The translations under genes and the position numbers were made by a program. Positions 8,155 to 15,613 of a stretch of 41,349 nucleotides of DNA are shown piece after piece. This stretch comes from Desulfobacterales bacterium. Its GTDB lineage: Bacteria; Desulfobacterota; DSM-4660; Desulfatiglandales; Desulfatiglandaceae. The notes beneath the pieces were generated by a model. The model was not told where the DNA came from, searched no databases, and was given only the letters and a program-made list of their open reading frames with translations. Location of the stretch: the NCBI GenBank assembly GCA_014382905.1, contig JACNIU010000176.1:1-41349 (forward strand), in the 5' to 3' direction. How positions within the stretch are numbered: position 1 is the first letter of the stretch; every line of letters begins with the position of its first letter.

Positions 8155-8157
8155 GCC

Positions 8158-9354
8158 CTAAAGTGACGGTTTTTTGATCAGGATGTAGAGTTCTCCATCA
8201 TGTCTTAAGTGGCCTGCCACCATTTCAGCATATGGACCGTTTCCCCAGAAAATATCCGCCCTGCCTGCCCCTTTTATTGCTCCCCCGGTATCCTGGTTCA
8301 AGACGAAACGGGAAAATTCGTTCCATTTCGTGATTTCGCCCCTGTTATTAATGATCGGCTTTTTGCACAGGACAAAGGCTAATGCTCCTTTTGGAAAGAG
8401 CCTGGAATCCAAGGCCAATGATCTGCCGGGCGTCAGGGGAACACTAATGTTGCCTAAAGGGCCTGTTTCCAGACGCTGAAAGAATATGTAGGAAGGGTTG
8501 TAGTAGAGGACGTCCTTTACTGTTTCTGGATGTTCTGAGAGATATTTCCGGATAGACTGCATGGACATCTCTTCCGTGCTCAGGAATCCTCTATCCAGCA
8601 TATACCGCCCGATACTTCGATATGCCAGGCCATTGGACGCGCTGTACCCGACACTGATGGTGCTGCCGTCCTGCAATCTCATTTGCCCTGAACCCTGTAT
8701 TTGAAGAAAGATCACGTCTACAGGATCCTTCAACCAGGCGATCTCGAGGCCTTGCCCGTTTAACACATTTTCTTCATCAATCTGACGTCTCGAGAAATAT
8801 GGCAGAAGTTTTTTACCTTCGATCCGGGCGATTATTTTTTTCCCTTCGAATTCGCGCTTGAACAACGAAAGGTCGATGACTGACAGGTCGTCCGGTTTCC
8901 TGTAAATCGGATACTTAAATGAACCATCAGGGGTCAGACTGGCCTCAAAAACCGGCTCAAAATATCCGGTAAAGAGGACCTGATCATTTCCCGGGCGGCC
9001 GGTGGCCCGGAGAACTAAGAAATTCTCCCTGATTTCCTTATCCAGCTGTACAGGGTCTGGATTTTTGGTTATGAGATTCAGGAAGGCCTCTTGACTTTCC
9101 CTGACATGGTTGCAGGTAAACGTGTGAGTTCCATACTGAAAAGGTTCTTCTGGGTCAAGCCTGTTCAGGTACTCAAGATTTCTTCTTATGGCCAAGATAA
9201 GAGATTCCTTATCCATATCATCTCGGAAAGCAGGATAAAAGAGCCAGACAGGCGCCAAAGACTCTTCCGGATGCTGGGCTTCCTTTTTCAGGACAGGGTG
9301 ACACGCCAAGAAAGTTATGGAGATTATCAGAAATAGCGCTTTGAAATGGGTCAT
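8158..9354 (-). CDS. mltA: Membrane-bound lytic murein transglycosylase A (lipoprotein)
   Basis: MltA cleaves peptidoglycan glycan strands to 1,6-anhydro-muropeptides from the outer-membrane inner face. From the ATG at 9354 the protein starts MTHFKALFLIISITFLAC, a lipoprotein signal with the lipid-modified Cys at residue 18. The MltA domain shows FTGYFEPVFEAS, FLQIQGSGQMRL and VGYSASNGLAYRSIG. The C-terminal 3D domain shows NQDTGGAIKGAGRADIFWG, which carries the catalytic Asp region. An upstream TTG at 9411 would add 19 residues that would spoil the signal peptide, so 9354 is preferred, though no strong ribosome site is visible for either. Lipoprotein maturation would need Lnt, encoded at 21859. 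Confidence 0.92.
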   Translation of the reverse strand: MTHFKALFLIISITFLACHPVLKKEAQHPEESLAPVWLFYPAFRDDMDKESLILAIRRNLEYLNRLDPEEPFQYGTHTFTCNHVRESQEAFLNLITKNPDPVQLDKEIRENFLVLRATGRPGNDQVLFTGYFEPVFEASLTPDGSFKYPIYRKPDDLSVIDLSLFKREFEGKKIIARIEGKKLLPYFSRRQIDEENVLNGQGLEIAWLKDPVDVIFLQIQGSGQMRLQDGSTISVGYSASNGLAYRSIGRYMLDRGFLSTEEMSMQSIRKYLSEHPETVKDVLYYNPSYIFFQRLETGPLGNISVPLTPGRSLALDSRLFPKGALAFVLCKKPIINNRGEITKWNEFSRFVLNQDTGGAIKGAGRADIFWGNGPYAEMVAGHLRHDGELYILIKKPSL

Positions 9355-9440
9355 TTTGACAGTCAAGATGGATACCTCAAGGCAGAATGTCTTTTCTATT
9401 TCATAATACAAACACTTTTATTTTTCAAGTAGGAGGTGCT

Positions 9441-9482
9441 CGGCAATCTAATCATAACCGTTTTCAGAATGCTAAACTGATA
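9441..9482 (-). repeat. Dispersed intergenic repeat, copy 1
   Basis: The reverse complement of this stretch matches 13909-13945, with a 25-of-26 core (TGAAAACGGTTATGAT then AGATTGCCG) and a 5-base gap further out. The two copies are inverted and bracket lpxC, the DUF4390 gene and the NtrY-like kinase. Function is unknown. The rest of the 9355-9717 gap holds the sigma-54 promoter and a dyad TATCTT/AAGATA at 9584-9606 that could be an activator site. Confidence 0.6.
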
Positions 9483-9644
9483 CAATTTTTTCTTAAATGC
9501 TACAGCAAAGGTGTGTTTTTTTTGCCACAGGTTTGAGCTTGTAAAAGCTAATTGATGGAGGGCATAAGATTGTATACAGGAATTATCTTTTAAAATCTAC
9601 AAGATAGCCCTGGCCACCCTTTCCCCCACTCCCCTGAGATCCGT

Positions 9645-9660
9645 TGGCATGCTACTTGCT
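9645..9660 (+). promoter_or_regulatory. Sigma-54 promoter of lpxC
   Basis: TGGCATGCTACTTGCT differs from the sigma-54 consensus TGGCACGNNNNTTGCW at one position. The invariant GG (9646-9647) and GC (9658-9659) are exactly 10 bases apart. Transcription would start near 9671, leaving a leader of about 47 bases before the lpxC GTG. An NtrY-like kinase lies in the same apparent transcript, and a sigma-54 activator is encoded at 36447. Confidence 0.65.
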
Positions 9661-9717
9661 TAACCATTACACAAGATTTCGAGACCGACATATAGATGGT
9701 TATTTAAGGAGAAACTT

Positions 9718-10647
9718 GTGGATTACAGACAGCGGACGTTGAAACACGAGATTGGTTGTACTGGGATTGGTCTTCATACCGGTGAAAAGATTACAATAAA
9801 TATCAAGCCTGCCCCATGCGGTAGCGGAATACATTTTGTAAGGACTGACCTGTCCGGACATCCGATGCTTAAGGCACACTTCAATAATGTGCTTGATACT
9901 ACCTTGGCGACGAGCATCGGCTCTAATGGGTGCAGGGTTTCAACTATTGAACACCTTATGGCGGCATTTTACGGGTTAGGAATAGACAATGCCGTAGTGG
10001 AGTTGGATGGTCCTGAAGTGCCCATTATGGATGGTAGTTCGGCCCCCTTTGTGTTTCTCTTAAAAAGCGCCGGGATTAAGGAGCAGAAGGAGCCAAAACG
10101 CTTTATTGTCATCAAGAAGGCATTCAAGATTGACGATGGCAACCGGTCCATTTGCGTTTACCCGTCAAAAGAGCTCAAGATCACTTACACGATTGACTTC
10201 CAACACCCCCTCCTGAGAAACCAGGAATATGAGCTGCACTTTTCCGGTGGCGATTTTGTCAGAGAGATAAGCAGGGCGAGGACCTTCGGCTTTCTGAGGG
10301 ATGTAGAGACCCTCAAAGCAAACGGACTTGCCAAGGGCGGGTCCCTCGACAATGCTGTGGTAATTGATGATTTCAGAATCATCAATGAGGACGGACTCAG
10401 ATTCAAAGATGAATTTGTCAGGCATAAAATCCTCGATTTTATTGGGGACCTTTCTCTCGTTCAGTCTCCTATAATAGGTCGCTTTGTTATTAAGAAATCC
10501 GGGCATTTTCTGAACCAGCAGATGCTCGCTACGTTGATGAAATCAAAAAAGCACTGGAAGGTGTACGCCTTTGTTACGCCGGAGGAATGTAGCAAGAACA
10601 GCGTGAGAATACCTGCCTTCGGTCTGCCCGAGCTTGTTCCCGCCTGA
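9718..10647 (+). CDS. lpxC: UDP-3-O-acyl-N-acetylglucosamine deacetylase
   Basis: LpxC removes the acetyl group from UDP-3-O-acyl-GlcNAc, the committed step of lipid A synthesis, using zinc. In the 309-residue sequence the zinc ligands H79 (STIEHLMAAF), H236 and D240 (RHKILDFIGDL) and the catalytic H263 (KSGHF) are all present at positions close to E. coli numbering. The start is GTG, 7 bases after AAGGAG, and the protein begins MDYRQRTLKHEIGCTGIGLH, the usual LpxC N-terminus. It is read from a sigma-54-type promoter and closed by a strong hairpin at 10661, so lpxC may be largely monocistronic despite the co-directional genes downstream. Confidence 0.96.
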   Translation: MDYRQRTLKHEIGCTGIGLHTGEKITINIKPAPCGSGIHFVRTDLSGHPMLKAHFNNVLDTTLATSIGSNGCRVSTIEHLMAAFYGLGIDNAVVELDGPEVPIMDGSSAPFVFLLKSAGIKEQKEPKRFIVIKKAFKIDDGNRSICVYPSKELKITYTIDFQHPLLRNQEYELHFSGGDFVREISRARTFGFLRDVETLKANGLAKGGSLDNAVVIDDFRIINEDGLRFKDEFVRHKILDFIGDLSLVQSPIIGRFVIKKSGHFLNQQMLATLMKSKKHWKVYAFVTPEECSKNSVRIPAFGLPELVPA

Positions 10648-10660
10648 GAACAGATACACT

Positions 10661-10715
10661 GAGACCCTTGAAAAAAGCGCCCCTCTTATACCGAGGCGCA
10701 TTTTTCCAAGGTGTC
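10661..10715 (+). terminator. Long hairpin terminator after lpxC
   Basis: The arms around AAAAAAGCGCC (left) and GGCGCATTTTT (right) pair almost continuously from GAGACCCTTG outward to CAAGGTGTCT. The loop is TTATACC and one small bulge is present. A-rich and T-rich flanks on the two arms make it a plausible intrinsic terminator in both directions. It starts 14 bases after the lpxC stop. Confidence 0.7.
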
Positions 10716-10789
10716 TTTAGAACCCACTTCCTTTTACCATTCCGCATTTTTTGGTTTTGCCCCGCCCCGGCTCCTTTGAATAAGCGTAT

Positions 10790-10813
10790 CAATTAGCAAT
10801 TCCGCAATTCCGT
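10790..10813. repeat. Short array of CAATTCC-type words
   Basis: CAATTAG, then CAATTCCG and CAATTCCG again, period 7 to 8. On the other strand the word reads GGAATTG, which is also one of the words in the glyQ-glyS array (5966-5972). Confidence 0.4.
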
Positions 10814-10825
10814 CAGGGATAGGGC

Positions 10826-10854
10826 TTGCATTTTGAGCGGTACTCGCTTATTAT
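10826..10854 (+). promoter_or_regulatory. Possible promoter for DUF4390-ntrY
   Basis: TTGCAT at 10826-10831 and TATTAT at 10849-10854 are 17 bases apart. The -10 box matches 5 of 6 positions, the -35 only 3. It lies after the lpxC hairpin and about 155 bases before the likely start at 11012, so the two downstream genes may be transcribed independently of lpxC. Confidence 0.35.
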
Positions 10855-11011
10855 CTCTTCCTTGATAATGCATCGTCAACGCATTCTCTGCGGGTCCCAT
10901 TGGGAAGCGAGCAAATTCTTACCCTTTCCCAAGGAGAACCTTGATCAAATGGGCGAGGATGACAGAATTTTGCCAGGTACCTCTTTAACCATGGAACATA
11001 AGGAAAAGGGG

Positions 11012-11596
11012 ATGTGGAAGGGCCGATTTGCTTGTAAAATCTTAAAGTTTACCGTGGTAATGCTTTTATTTTCCGGCTTGTTTTCGAGCAGGGTTGCATT
11101 GGCCGCAGAAGCCCGTTTAACAGATATTGTTGTCACCAACACCAGGGAGCATCTCCTGGTCTATTTCAGTGTGATCGACTGTTTTACCGAGAATATGGAA
11201 AGGGCGATCGAGAATGGGATCAGTACGACGTTCACGTTTTTTATAAGACTGTATGAGGTCAGGGATTGGTGGTGGGATAAAGACCTCGCCGACCTAAAGG
11301 TGAGCCACGAGATAAAGTATGACAACCTGAAGAAGGTCTATATGGTGAGACTGTCATCAAAAGATAATAAGGTGATTTATGTCAAGGATTTCGATGAGGC
11401 CAAAAAGCTGATGTCCGAGATCGTGGGCCTTAAAGTCACCGAACTTCGCAACCTTCAAAGAGGGAACCATTACCAGATCAGTATGATGGCCGAACTTGAC
11501 AAGATCAGACTCCCCTTTTATTTCCATTATGTTTTTTTCTTTCTCTCCCTGTGGGATTTTGAGACCGCTTGGTATACAGTAGACTTCAGATATTGA
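11012..11596 (+). CDS. DUF4390 domain protein, exported
   Basis: The mature part (ARLTDIVVTNTREHLLVYFS, then a TFTFFIRLYEVRDWWWD segment and a C-terminal FHYVFFFLSLWDFETAWYTVDF) matches DUF4390. That is a periplasmic family of unknown function, usually encoded directly before an NtrY-like kinase. From the ATG at 11012 there is a signal peptide (MWKGRFACKILKFTVVMLLF, ending around ALAA), and AAGGA lies 7 bases upstream. The frame is open back to 10826, but those starts lack a ribosome site and would bury the signal peptide. Position next to the kinase suggests a role in sensing or modulating it; this is inference. Length is 194 residues. Confidence 0.75.
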   Translation: MWKGRFACKILKFTVVMLLFSGLFSSRVALAAEARLTDIVVTNTREHLLVYFSVIDCFTENMERAIENGISTTFTFFIRLYEVRDWWWDKDLADLKVSHEIKYDNLKKVYMVRLSSKDNKVIYVKDFDEAKKLMSEIVGLKVTELRNLQRGNHYQISMMAELDKIRLPFYFHYVFFFLSLWDFETAWYTVDFRY

Positions 11597-11669
11597 GCAT
11601 TCAGGGGTTTTGTCCCCGGCTCTGTTGCCATTACCCAATCTACCCTCCAGAAGCGGATGTTCCACCACC

Positions 11670-13901
11670 ATGAAAGACTACTTAGAGGCAGAAAGACAAG
11701 ATCTCAAGAGACGACGCAGAGAAAGATACCTGATTATCTTTCTGTGTGTGTTGATATCTTTTCTGATCTATCTTGGGATGCGTGTCTTCCACTTAGGGCA
11801 GGCCCTTCCATTCTCCACCAGCATCATCGCCTTCGCATTGATCAATTTAAATGTGATATTGCTCCTCCTCCTCCTTTTTCTCACTGTCAGGAACCTGGTC
11901 AAACTGTTGTTTGAGAGAAAAAAGAGTATCATGGGGGCGAAGCTGAGGACTAAACTGGTCCTGGCCTTTGTTTCTCTCTCATTGTTGCCCACTGTCATCC
12001 TTTTTTTCGTCTCTGTACAGTTCATATCATCATCTATCGAATACTGGTTTAGCCTTCAGATCGAGCAGTCATTGAAGAACTCCTTAGAGGTTGGCCAGGA
12101 TCACTACAAGGGGATTACGGATGAAATCCTCGCTTTTGGCAATAACCTGGGTCGGGTGATCACTTACGAAGGATTTATGATCCCGTCAAAAAAAGAAAAG
12201 CTTGAAAAAGTCGTTGACGATAAGCGAAAGGAGTTCGGCTTGGCTTCCCTCCAGGTTTTCTCGAAGGAGTTGGGCCTGCAGGCCGTGGCCAAAGACCACA
12301 GGATTGATCTGAGTACTTTCAAGGTATTGGAGTCGGATATCCTGAAGAAAACCGTTGAGAAGGGAATGGACAGCCAGCATATCCAATCCTCGCCCCATGG
12401 CGATCTGGTAAATGGCATTGTGCCGATCTTTTCGAGAACGGAATCCAAGGCCGTGGTCGGCTTCATCATATTGGCGAAATTTGTCCCCGGTGCTTTTGTG
12501 AACCGGCTTCAGGTCATCTCAAGGGGCCTGCAAGAATACCGGCAGCTAAAAATGCTGAAAACGCCGATAGTGGCAAGCCATATTATCACCCTTTCCATTG
12601 TTACGCTTCTTATTATCTTTTCATCCGTATGGTTCGGATTCTACCTCTCCAAAGAGATAACCGTTCCCATCAAGGAATTGGCTGAAGGGACAAATCGTAT
12701 CGCAATGGGGGACTATGATTTTTTTATTGATTTAGAAACAAAAGATGAAGTTGGGATGCTGGTCAATTCATTTAATAAAATGACTATGGATCTGAAAACG
12801 AGCAAAGACAAACTTGAAGAGGCCAATAAAGAACTCATGTCGAGCAATCTTGAATTAGAACAGAGGCGGCTTTACATGGAAATTGTCTTAGCGAATGTGG
12901 CAGCAGGCGTGGTGTCCGCAGATGCCGGTGGGAACATCCTTACAATAAACAAATCTGCTGAGAGGATGTTGGATATAAAGGCCGAAGAAATTATCGGGAA
13001 GAACTACAGGGAAGTCCTTTATGACGATTACCGCAAGATAATTGATGATTTTCTGGGAGATGAGGGTCTTTTTCGAAAGGGCTACATGGACAGACAGGTA
13101 CGGCTGTCTGCTAATAACCAGAGATTGACCCTGCTTGTTTCCCTCAATGTACTTCGTGATGATCGAGGAAGATACCTCGGTCTTGTTGCCGTCCTTGAGG
13201 ATTTGAGCGAGATCGAAAAGGCACAGAGGATGGCTGCGTGGCGGGAAGTGGCCAGGCGTATCGCCCATGAGGTCAAGAATCCGCTGACTCCGATTCAACT
13301 GTCTGCACAGCGGCTCAAGAAGAGATATGGAGAGATTTTAGAGGGCGAGGATGCAGAGATCTTCAGCGAGTGCACAGGGATGATCATCACACAGGTGGAG
13401 GAGTTGAAGCGTCTGGTAAATGAGTTTTCCAATTTTGCCCGCATGCCCACTGCCAACCCTGCCCCATCAGATATCCGAAAGATCATTAATGAGGCCCTGA
13501 GTCTTTACAAAGAGGCACATAAAGATGTGAAATTTGAGTTCAAAGATTCAGAAGATGTCCCTGTCTTCAATCTGGACAAGGAACAGATAAGAAGAGTTAT
13601 GATTAACCTCTTCGACAATGCCATTGAAGCGATTGATGGGAAAGGAAAGGTGATGGTATCGCTTAAATACGACAATATCCTCAAAATGGTGAGAATCGAG
13701 GTGGCAGATAACGGAAGAGGCATAAGCCCTGAAAACAAATCTCGGTTGTTTGAGCCTTATTTTTCAACAAAAAAACAGGGTACGGGCTTAGGTCTTGCAA
13801 TCGTCAGCACCATTATCACTGATCATAACGGCTTTATACGAGTCAAGGATAATAAGCCAAAGGGGACTCAGTTTATTATTGAGTTACCAGCCAGGATTTG
13901 A
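11670..13901 (+). CDS. NtrY-like membrane sensor histidine kinase
   Basis: A 743-residue multidomain kinase. Two N-terminal membrane helices (about residues 17-75) are followed by a third near 95-120, a periplasmic sensor region, and another helix near 310-330. Next come HAMP (KEITVPIKELAEGTNRIAMG), a coiled linker, PAS (ANVAAGVVSADAGGNILTIN), HisKA with the phospho-acceptor His at about 533 (RRIAHEVKNPLTPIQLSAQR), and an HATPase domain (N box LFDNAIEAIDG, G boxes VADNGRGI and GTGLGLAIV). This is the NtrY architecture. Its usual NtrX-type sigma-54 regulator is missing downstream, where an inverted-repeat element lies instead. A TTG at 11610 would extend the frame, but the ATG at 11670 gives the normal family start. 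Confidence 0.85.
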   Translation: MKDYLEAERQDLKRRRRERYLIIFLCVLISFLIYLGMRVFHLGQALPFSTSIIAFALINLNVILLLLLLFLTVRNLVKLLFERKKSIMGAKLRTKLVLAFVSLSLLPTVILFFVSVQFISSSIEYWFSLQIEQSLKNSLEVGQDHYKGITDEILAFGNNLGRVITYEGFMIPSKKEKLEKVVDDKRKEFGLASLQVFSKELGLQAVAKDHRIDLSTFKVLESDILKKTVEKGMDSQHIQSSPHGDLVNGIVPIFSRTESKAVVGFIILAKFVPGAFVNRLQVISRGLQEYRQLKMLKTPIVASHIITLSIVTLLIIFSSVWFGFYLSKEITVPIKELAEGTNRIAMGDYDFFIDLETKDEVGMLVNSFNKMTMDLKTSKDKLEEANKELMSSNLELEQRRLYMEIVLANVAAGVVSADAGGNILTINKSAERMLDIKAEEIIGKNYREVLYDDYRKIIDDFLGDEGLFRKGYMDRQVRLSANNQRLTLLVSLNVLRDDRGRYLGLVAVLEDLSEIEKAQRMAAWREVARRIAHEVKNPLTPIQLSAQRLKKRYGEILEGEDAEIFSECTGMIITQVEELKRLVNEFSNFARMPTANPAPSDIRKIINEALSLYKEAHKDVKFEFKDSEDVPVFNLDKEQIRRVMINLFDNAIEAIDGKGKVMVSLKYDNILKMVRIEVADNGRGISPENKSRLFEPYFSTKKQGTGLGLAIVSTIITDHNGFIRVKDNKPKGTQFIIELPARI

Positions 13902-13908
13902 ATGGGTA

Positions 13909-13945
13909 TATCAGTGTTTTGAAAACGGTTATGATGAGATTGCCG
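13909..13945 (+). repeat. Dispersed intergenic repeat, copy 2
   Basis: Inverted copy of the repeat at 9441-9482. It starts 8 bases after the kinase stop and abuts the 33-bp inverted-repeat element at 13945. Confidence 0.6.
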
Positions 13946-14167
13946 GACCATGAGGGTCTCTTTCCCAAAGGACGCAAATACGGGGATCGTTTCATAGGAA
14001 CGGCAGCGAGGCCTTGAAATTCGTCACTGGACAGCCCCAGAAAAAGGTGTTCATTTAACCTCACATCGCCTCTGCCTGCCCGGAATCTGTATTGAACGTT
14101 AAGGGGGCGTTCTATACGCTCCGGAGAATTTTTGTTGCGTCCTTTGGGAAAGAGACCCTCATGGTCC
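13945..14167. mobile_element. 223-bp element with perfect 33-bp inverted repeats
   Basis: The 33 bases at 13945-13977 (beginning GGACCATGAGGGTCTCTTTC) are the exact reverse complement of 14135-14167. Similarity stops at once on both inner and outer sides. The 157-bp interior has its own nested pairing: GGCAGCGAGGC (14002-14012) can pair with GCCTCTGCC (14068-14076) with a two-base bulge, and smaller hairpins follow. A leftward open frame crosses the whole element, but its product resembles nothing I know. It occupies the 306-bp gap between the kinase and waaA, ending 40 bases before waaA. It could be a MITE, an invertible segment, or a structured RNA with a long closing stem. No target duplication is evident. 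Confidence 0.65.
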
Positions 14168-14207
14168 AAAGCTTTCCTTCAAACCACTAAAGTGTTAGGA
14201 ATGGACC

Positions 14208-15608
14208 ATGTTCATGTTCGTGTACCATTTCCTCTGGACTTTGGGCCTTGCCTTTTGCTTGCCCGTCATAGGGCTTTCAAGGAACAGGTCTCCGGTTGGC
14301 AGAACAGGCCGGCGTTTCGCAGAGCGAGTTCGTGAAAGGGTTGCCTGGAAGTTTCCCGAGGTCTTCCTTGGAAAAGGAAATATATGGGTACACGCACTCT
14401 CTGTGGGAGAAGTCGTCTCAGCCCTCCCGCTGGTAAACAGTCTCAAAAAGGAGTTTCCCGGTAAAGACGTGGTTTTCACGGTAACCACTGCCACCGGAAT
14501 GGCCATTGCGAAAGAGAAATTGGGTGGCAGGGTCAAGGCGATTCTCACGATGCCCGTGGATGCATGGTGGTCTGTTCAGAGAATCGTCAATTTTGTTAAA
14601 CCTGCGGTTTTCATCCTGGTTGAGACCGACATATGGCCAGCGCTGCTGTGCCGTTTGAAGAGCAAAGGGATCCCGAGTATCCTGGTAAATGGACGCGTTT
14701 CCCCCCGGACTTTCAGGTCCTACGCAAGGATACCTTCACTTACCCGGAAAATGTTTGACCCGGTCAAATTATGTCTCATGCAATCGGATTTAGACAGGGA
14801 AAGGCTCCTTAAGACCGGGTTGAATAAGGAAAAGGTTATCACGGTCGGGAATATCAAGTTTGACCATGACATGGCGCTCATGAGCGACAAAGAACGTCAG
14901 GATTGGTTTGATATCCTGGGCTTTGATTCTTCGGCCCCCTTATGGGTAGCTGGCAGCACCCATCCGGGAGAAGAAAAGATCCTCCTTGGCGCCTTTGAGA
15001 GACTCCGGGCTTCTTTCCCTCTCCTGCGCCTTATCATTGCCCCGAGAGATGCAGGGCGTTCTGATGAGATCGTGACAATGATAAGGCGTATGGGGTTGGC
15101 GGCTGTCCTGAAAACAGAGGTTTCGGAACAAAGCGCAAAGCGCAAAGCGCAAAGCGCAAAGCGCAGAGTTCAACTCGCAACTCGCAACTCGCAACCCGCA
15201 ACCCGCCATATGCCATCAAGAGACGGTGTCCCCTACGATGTGCTGGTGCTTAACACGATGGGTGAACTGGGACATATTTACGGGATCGCCAGTTTGAGCT
15301 TTGTGGGCGGCAGCCTTGTCCCGGTTGGTGGGCATAACCTGTTGGAGCCAGCGACCTTTGGCTGCCCAGTCCTTTTCGGTCCGCATACCCATAATTTTGT
15401 ATCCATGTCGGAAGCGCTTCTGGAGTGCAGAGGGGGGTGTCGGGTCCGGGATGGGAATGAGCTCTATGATACGATGCTGAGACTTTTGGGAGATAAGGAG
15501 ATGTGTGCCCGGATGGGGGACCGGGCAAAGGGGTTTGTTGAAAAAAATCGGGGGGCGTTGGAAAGAGTTGTGGAGCATGTGAAGGGGAGCATGGAACAGG
15601 GAGCATGA
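14208..15608 (+). CDS. waaA: 3-deoxy-D-manno-octulosonic acid (Kdo) transferase
   Basis: WaaA transfers Kdo from CMP-Kdo to lipid IVA at the inner membrane. The protein has the N-terminal membrane anchor (VYHFLWTLGLAFCLPVIGLS), IWVHALSVGEVVSALPLV with the family's catalytic Glu region, VETDIWPALL, VNGRVSPRTF, VAGSTHPGEE and the nucleotide-binding half (LVLNTMGELGHIYG, FVGGSLVPVGGHNLLEPA). At 466 residues it is about 40 longer than E. coli WaaA. The excess is mainly a Lys/Arg/Gln/Ser-rich loop (about residues 308-334) encoded by a heptad array, placed just before the conserved TMGEL. AGGA lies 8 bases before the ATG. It heads the LPS run and its stop codon is again in heptads. Confidence 0.94.
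   Translation: MFMFVYHFLWTLGLAFCLPVIGLSRNRSPVGRTGRRFAERVRERVAWKFPEVFLGKGNIWVHALSVGEVVSALPLVNSLKKEFPGKDVVFTVTTATGMAIAKEKLGGRVKAILTMPVDAWWSVQRIVNFVKPAVFILVETDIWPALLCRLKSKGIPSILVNGRVSPRTFRSYARIPSLTRKMFDPVKLCLMQSDLDRERLLKTGLNKEKVITVGNIKFDHDMALMSDKERQDWFDILGFDSSAPLWVAGSTHPGEEKILLGAFERLRASFPLLRLIIAPRDAGRSDEIVTMIRRMGLAAVLKTEVSEQSAKRKAQSAKRRVQLATRNSQPATRHMPSRDGVPYDVLVLNTMGELGHIYGIASLSFVGGSLVPVGGHNLLEPATFGCPVLFGPHTHNFVSMSEALLECRGGCRVRDGNELYDTMLRLLGDKEMCARMGDRAKGFVEKNRGALERVVEHVKGSMEQGA
15130..15206. repeat. In-frame heptad array inside waaA
   Basis: Five identical AAAGCGC words, one transitional word, three AACTCGC words and two AACCCGC words follow each other without a break: 11 words, 77 bases. A twelfth, CATATGC, would bring it to 84 bases, or 28 codons. 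Because 7 is not a multiple of 3, each word is read in all three frames in turn, producing a Ser-Ala-Lys-Arg-type pattern. The reading frame is intact on both sides. Confidence 0.85.
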
Positions 15609-15613
15609 ACCGT
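15572..15613. repeat. Heptad array at waaA stop / lpxK start
   Basis: GGAGCAT occurs at 15572, 15586 and 15600, separated by 7-base spacer words (GTGAAGG, GGAACAG), so six words run in one phase. The third copy contributes the waaA TGA stop, and the lpxK GTG begins within the last word. Related GGGAGCA words form the array inside lpxK. Confidence 0.65.

Noticed and set aside
10826-11011. Long N-terminal extension of the DUF4390 protein
   Set aside because: No ribosome site at the upstream ATG, and it would precede and mask a clear signal peptide.
13876-14169. 97-codon leftward frame across the inverted-repeat element
   Set aside because: It runs into the kinase gene tail, resembles nothing known, and the element explains the region. 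Kept only as a remark.
15130-15206. CRISPR-like direct repeats
   Set aside because: Repeat unit is 7 bases with no spacers and lies within a coding frame. No cas genes are present.
15034-15219. Leftward frames with Cys/Ala/Leu/Arg repeats opposite waaA
   Set aside because: They arise from the heptad array read on the other strand. waaA on the forward strand is conserved end to end.
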